Shown here in pieces: positions 14,580-17,208 of a stretch of 17,208 bases of DNA. The DNA is from Ruthenibacterium sp. (GTDB taxonomy: Bacteria > Bacillota > Clostridia > Oscillospirales > Ruminococcaceae): the NCBI GenBank assembly GCA_020025235.1, contig JAHHSL010000041.1, positions 1-17,208 on the forward strand, given 5' to 3'. A model generated the notes under the pieces. The model made no database searches, had not been told where the DNA came from, and saw only the letters and a list, made by a program, of their open reading frames with translations. The position numbers and the translations under genes are program-made. Each line of letters starts with the position of its first letter. Position 1 is the stretch's first letter.

Positions 14580-16451
14580 ATGCGCTGGCAGATCCGGGAT
14601 AACGGGATCTTTTGGGATGCGAAAGGAAGCGCGCACACCGATTCCATTGAAATGTCCGGACGCGGATGCAGTGTGGTCGTGCGTTACGGCACCGATGAAA
14701 ACGGCAGGCTGATCCTGGAACGCCGTGCCGTATTTCCGACACTGCGTCTTTCCCCGAATGTGACGGAAGCAACCTTTATCTGCGATCTTCCCGCAGAAAG
14801 TGCGCTGTCCGTTGACGCGGCGCCGGAATATGCGGAAAGCTTTTTCTATGACGGGGTTTTGACGGTCACGAGCCGCTGCGGCGATCTTCAGCTGCGGCGG
14901 ACGTTCTTTCCCGATTCCTCTGCGCTCGGCTTTTGGGAAACACTGCACATCACAAACCACGGCAGCCTTCCTGCCGCCGTCACACCCTGCCCGGGCGGCA
15001 CGCCGAAGCCCTGCTACGGGCGCGGCGCATACGGCATATACGAAGTGGAGACAACACTTGAGGATGCCCGGCCGGTCGTGCTTGCCCCCGGCGGGCACAC
15101 CGTACTGCGGGCGCACACTTCAGGCGGCATCCTGCACCGCCCGCGTTCGCAGTCCCTTGGCTGCCAAGCGGAGCTTTCCGCCCGCCGCACCCGCATAAAA
15201 GCGCTGACCGGACAATCGGTGCTGAAAACAGGCAATCCGGTGCTGGACACCCTGTACCGTTTGTGCCAGATCCACGCAGGCGAAAGTATTTTCGACACCC
15301 TTGCCGGCCCGCTTCACAGCCCCGGCGGCTGTGAATATTACGCCGCCTCCTGGACAAACGATCAGCTGGAATACGCCGGCCCGTGGTTCGCCTTTGCCGG
15401 CGATCCCCTTGCAAAGGAAGCGTCGGTCAACGCATACCGCCAATATGTTCCCTTTATGGGGCCGCAGTACACGCCGATCCCGACGTCCGTCATCGCACAG
15501 GGGCAGGATATCTGGGAGGGCGCGGGCGACCGCGGCGACGCCGCCATGTTTTTGTACGGATGCAGCCGCTATGTGCTGACGTGCGGCGACAGCGCGCTGG
15601 CTGCGGAATTTACACAGCCGCTTTTGTGGTGCGCTGAATACTGCCGCAGAAAGACATCCGCACAGGGCGTTGTCCTTTCCGACAGTGACGAACTGGAGGG
15701 TCGTTTCCCGTCCGGGTGCGCCAATCTTTCCACCAACTGCCTGTGCTATGCCGGTCTTGCCACGGCGGCCGCCGTTGTGCGGCAGGCGGGGCTTTTGCAG
15801 GACGCCGAACGCCTTGAAGCACAGCGTGAGGCTCTGGGCCGCGCGATCGAAGCCTATTTCGGCGCAAACTTAAACGGCCTGCACACATACCGTTATTACG
15901 AAAACTGCGATGTACTGCGTTCGTGGATCTGCTGGCCGCTTGTCGCGGGCTTTTCCGAGCGTGCACAGGATACCGTCGAAGCCCTGTTTTCCCCCGCATT
16001 GTGGAGCGTGGAAGGGATGCTCTGCGCGCAGGGTGACAGCACCTACTGGGACCGCGGCGCGCTTTACGCCATGCGCGGCGCATTCCTGCAGGGGCAGACA
16101 GAGCGGGTCTGGCCGGAGCTTCTTCGCTATGCCGAAAACCGGCTTTTGGGCGAACGCGTTCCGCTGCCGATCGAAGCGTGGCCGGAAGGCGGCATGCGCC
16201 ACCTAAGCGCAGAAAGCGCACTGTTCTGCCGCATTGTATCCGAAGGTCTGCTCGGCTTTGAACCGCTGGGCATCCGGCGTTTTTCGCTGACGCCGCGCAC
16301 GCTGCCGAATATTCCGCACTGGCAGCTTTCTGATATCCGCGCATGCGGGGCTTCGTTTGACATCACGATCAATGACGATACCTGCTTTGTCCGCACCGAA
16401 ACACAGACCCTGACGCTGCCGGTCAATACGCGCAGCATCGTACAGCTGTAA
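14580..16451 (+). CDS. Six-hairpin (alpha/alpha-barrel) glycosidase-like protein, family unassigned
   Basis: I do not recognise a named family with certainty. The 623 residues have a beta-rich N-terminal part (about 1-205) followed by an alpha-helical barrel-like region and a short beta C-terminus, the plan of six-hairpin glycosidases such as those in GH78, GH95 and GH63-like groups. Conserved-looking segments are SPGGCEYYAASWTNDQLEY (247-265), DIWEGAGDRGD (310-320), SDELEGRFPSG (369-379), IEAWPEGGMRHLSAESALFC (531-550) and SEGLLGFEP (554-562). Acidic residues in these (Asp261, Glu313, Asp317, Glu371/373, Glu532) are candidates for catalysis. There is no signal peptide, so it is probably cytoplasmic. 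The ATG follows GGAGG by 7 nt. It is transcribed divergently from the AraC-family gene and is probably under its control; a YcxB-like gene follows after 24 bp. Confidence 0.75.
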   Translation: MRWQIRDNGIFWDAKGSAHTDSIEMSGRGCSVVVRYGTDENGRLILERRAVFPTLRLSPNVTEATFICDLPAESALSVDAAPEYAESFFYDGVLTVTSRCGDLQLRRTFFPDSSALGFWETLHITNHGSLPAAVTPCPGGTPKPCYGRGAYGIYEVETTLEDARPVVLAPGGHTVLRAHTSGGILHRPRSQSLGCQAELSARRTRIKALTGQSVLKTGNPVLDTLYRLCQIHAGESIFDTLAGPLHSPGGCEYYAASWTNDQLEYAGPWFAFAGDPLAKEASVNAYRQYVPFMGPQYTPIPTSVIAQGQDIWEGAGDRGDAAMFLYGCSRYVLTCGDSALAAEFTQPLLWCAEYCRRKTSAQGVVLSDSDELEGRFPSGCANLSTNCLCYAGLATAAAVVRQAGLLQDAERLEAQREALGRAIEAYFGANLNGLHTYRYYENCDVLRSWICWPLVAGFSERAQDTVEALFSPALWSVEGMLCAQGDSTYWDRGALYAMRGAFLQGQTERVWPELLRYAENRLLGERVPLPIEAWPEGGMRHLSAESALFCRIVSEGLLGFEPLGIRRFSLTPRTLPNIPHWQLSDIRACGASFDITINDDTCFVRTETQTLTLPVNTRSIVQL

Positions 16452-16464
16452 CCGAACCGCAAAA

Positions 16465-16469
16465 GGAGG
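16465..16469 (+). promoter_or_regulatory. Ribosome binding site selecting a TTG start for the YcxB-like gene
   Basis: GGAGG is spaced 6 nt from the TTG at 16476. No in-frame ATG occurs before the conserved membrane part without cutting off the N-terminal residues, so TTG is the best start. Confidence 0.7.
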
Positions 16470-16475
16470 CTTCCT

Positions 16476-17012
16476 TTGGAACGACCCAGATTTACCATCG
16501 ACACCGAATACACCCGACATTCCATCACCGAAATGTGGCGGGTACAATACCGCAAAAAATTTATTTTCTTTCAGATCGTCGGGATCGTGCTGCTGTTTTT
16601 TTGCAGCTTTGTCATCCTCGGCAGCCTGCTCGGCTTTTTCAGCATTGCATTCTCGACACTGCTCCTTACCGCACTGTTCGGGCTGATCGGCGCACTTTCC
16701 GCCTTCTGCCCGCATTATCTGATGCTGTTTCTCAACCGCCGCAGGATCGAACGCCACATCGGCAAACGTCATGCGGAACTGTACGATGACGCCCTGCTTA
16801 CAACCGCACGCAACGGCAAAGAAACACGCAAGCCGTGGGTGCTGCTGAAAAACCTTTCGGAAAGCAGGGAGTATTACTTCCTTGATTTCGGCAGCTTTTT
16901 TTCGATCCTGTCAAAAGAGGATTTTTCCGGTCAGGACGCTGACGCCCTGCACGATTTTCTGTATGCACGAAAGCCGCCGAAAAAAAGACATGTTTTTTCC
17001 CAGCGGCAGTAA
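16476..17012 (+). CDS. YcxB-like membrane protein
   Basis: Small protein of 178 residues with a hydrophilic N-terminal strand, two adjacent transmembrane helices (about 29-50 and 54-78), a basic stretch (NRRRIERHIGKRH, 87-99) and a C-terminal soluble domain. The C-terminal pattern PWVLLKNLSESREYYFLDFGS, continuing FFSILSKEDF and a final acidic helix, fits the YcxB-like family, whose function is unknown. It starts at TTG (16476) with GGAGG 6 nt upstream and begins 24 bp after the glycosidase-like stop, so the two are probably co-transcribed. Nothing visible links it to sugar use; it may simply lie downstream. The family call comes from domain order and residue pattern only. Confidence 0.7.
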   Translation: MERPRFTIDTEYTRHSITEMWRVQYRKKFIFFQIVGIVLLFFCSFVILGSLLGFFSIAFSTLLLTALFGLIGALSAFCPHYLMLFLNRRRIERHIGKRHAELYDDALLTTARNGKETRKPWVLLKNLSESREYYFLDFGSFFSILSKEDFSGQDADALHDFLYARKPPKKRHVFSQRQ

Positions 17013-17108
17013 GCAGAAAAGGCGTATGAAACCGAAACGGCTGCTCTGCGCGCTTGTCGGATACATGCTCTTCGGCGCACGCCGCTGACACTTTCACCCA
17101 GACAGGCA

Positions 17109-17147
17109 AAAAGCCGGACGAGGGAAGCTTCCCCCCGTCCGGCTTTT
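17109..17147. terminator. Bidirectional rho-independent terminator
   Basis: A 12-bp perfect stem (17109-17120 with 17136-17147) encloses a further self-complementary GGGAAGCTTCCC. It is followed by TTTTCTTT on the plus strand and TTTTT on the minus strand. It would end the plus-strand operon and the minus-strand gene entering from the right edge. Confidence 0.9.
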
Positions 17148-17163
17148 CTTTGCCCCGTGTTTC

Positions 17164-17208
17164 TTAAAACTCCTCTTCGCAGGCTTTCAGGTATGCCGCG
17201 ATCAGCTC
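17164..17208 (-). CDS. C-terminal end of an unidentified minus-strand gene
   Basis: From the right edge the minus strand reads ELIAAYLKACEEEF and then a TAA stop (17166-17164). Only 14 codons are present, so no function can be assigned. Support comes from the terminator placed immediately downstream on that strand, the amphipathic helical look of the peptide, and codon use like the neighbouring genes. Confidence 0.5.
   Translation of the reverse strand, partial: ELIAAYLKACEEEF

Noticed and set aside
16203..16772. A 189-codon minus-strand frame across the glycosidase-like end and YcxB-like gene
   Set aside because: It spans two supported plus-strand genes antisense, is Gln/Lys/Asp-rich without recognisable domain, and has no ribosome site.

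Overview
The window looks like chromosomal DNA of a moderately GC-rich Gram-positive anaerobe, most likely a gut Clostridia (Oscillospirales-type) bacterium. Supporting signs are strong GGAGG-type ribosome binding sites, use of TTG and GTG starts beside ATG, a lipoprotein sugar-binding protein, a CUT1 sugar ABC transporter with no ATPase gene of its own, a YcxB-like membrane protein, and compact same-strand glycoside operons. The taxonomic call is inference from gene content and style, not from a marker gene. No tRNA, rRNA, CRISPR array or insertion sequence was seen.

Layout, in the direction of transcription of the main block (minus strand, right to left): AraC-family regulator (13455-14372) and its terminator; a 400-bp regulatory gap; the ABC sugar transporter (binding lipoprotein 11631-13052, an attenuator-like hairpin, then permeases 10602-11495 and 9743-10588); a strong terminator-like hairpin (9681-9713); then an enzyme operon of GH3 beta-glucosidase-type enzyme (7339-9594), MFS transporter (6105-7307), GH2 beta-galactosidase (3076-6108), GH65 glycoside phosphorylase (689-3031) and beta-phosphoglucomutase (1-687, running off the left edge). 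Genes in this block are tightly packed, including a 4-nt stop/start overlap and a 1-nt gap.

Divergently, on the plus strand, lie an unclassified six-hairpin (alpha/alpha-barrel) glycosidase-like protein (14580-16451) and a YcxB-like membrane protein (16476-17012). They are closed by a bidirectional terminator (17109-17147), with the tail of a further minus-strand gene at the right edge.

Taken together this is a self-contained oligosaccharide utilisation locus. The binding protein and permeases import an oligosaccharide. None of the glycosidases has a visible signal peptide, so it is probably dismantled in the cytoplasm: GH3 and GH2 remove beta-linked glucose (or related sugars) and galactose, GH65 phosphorolyses an alpha-glucosidic bond to beta-glucose-1-phosphate, and beta-phosphoglucomutase turns that into glucose-6-phosphate. 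The unusual point is the mix of alpha-glucosyl, beta-galactosyl and beta-glucosyl activities plus an unassigned alpha/alpha-barrel enzyme, which points to a mixed-linkage glycoconjugate rather than simple maltose or lactose.
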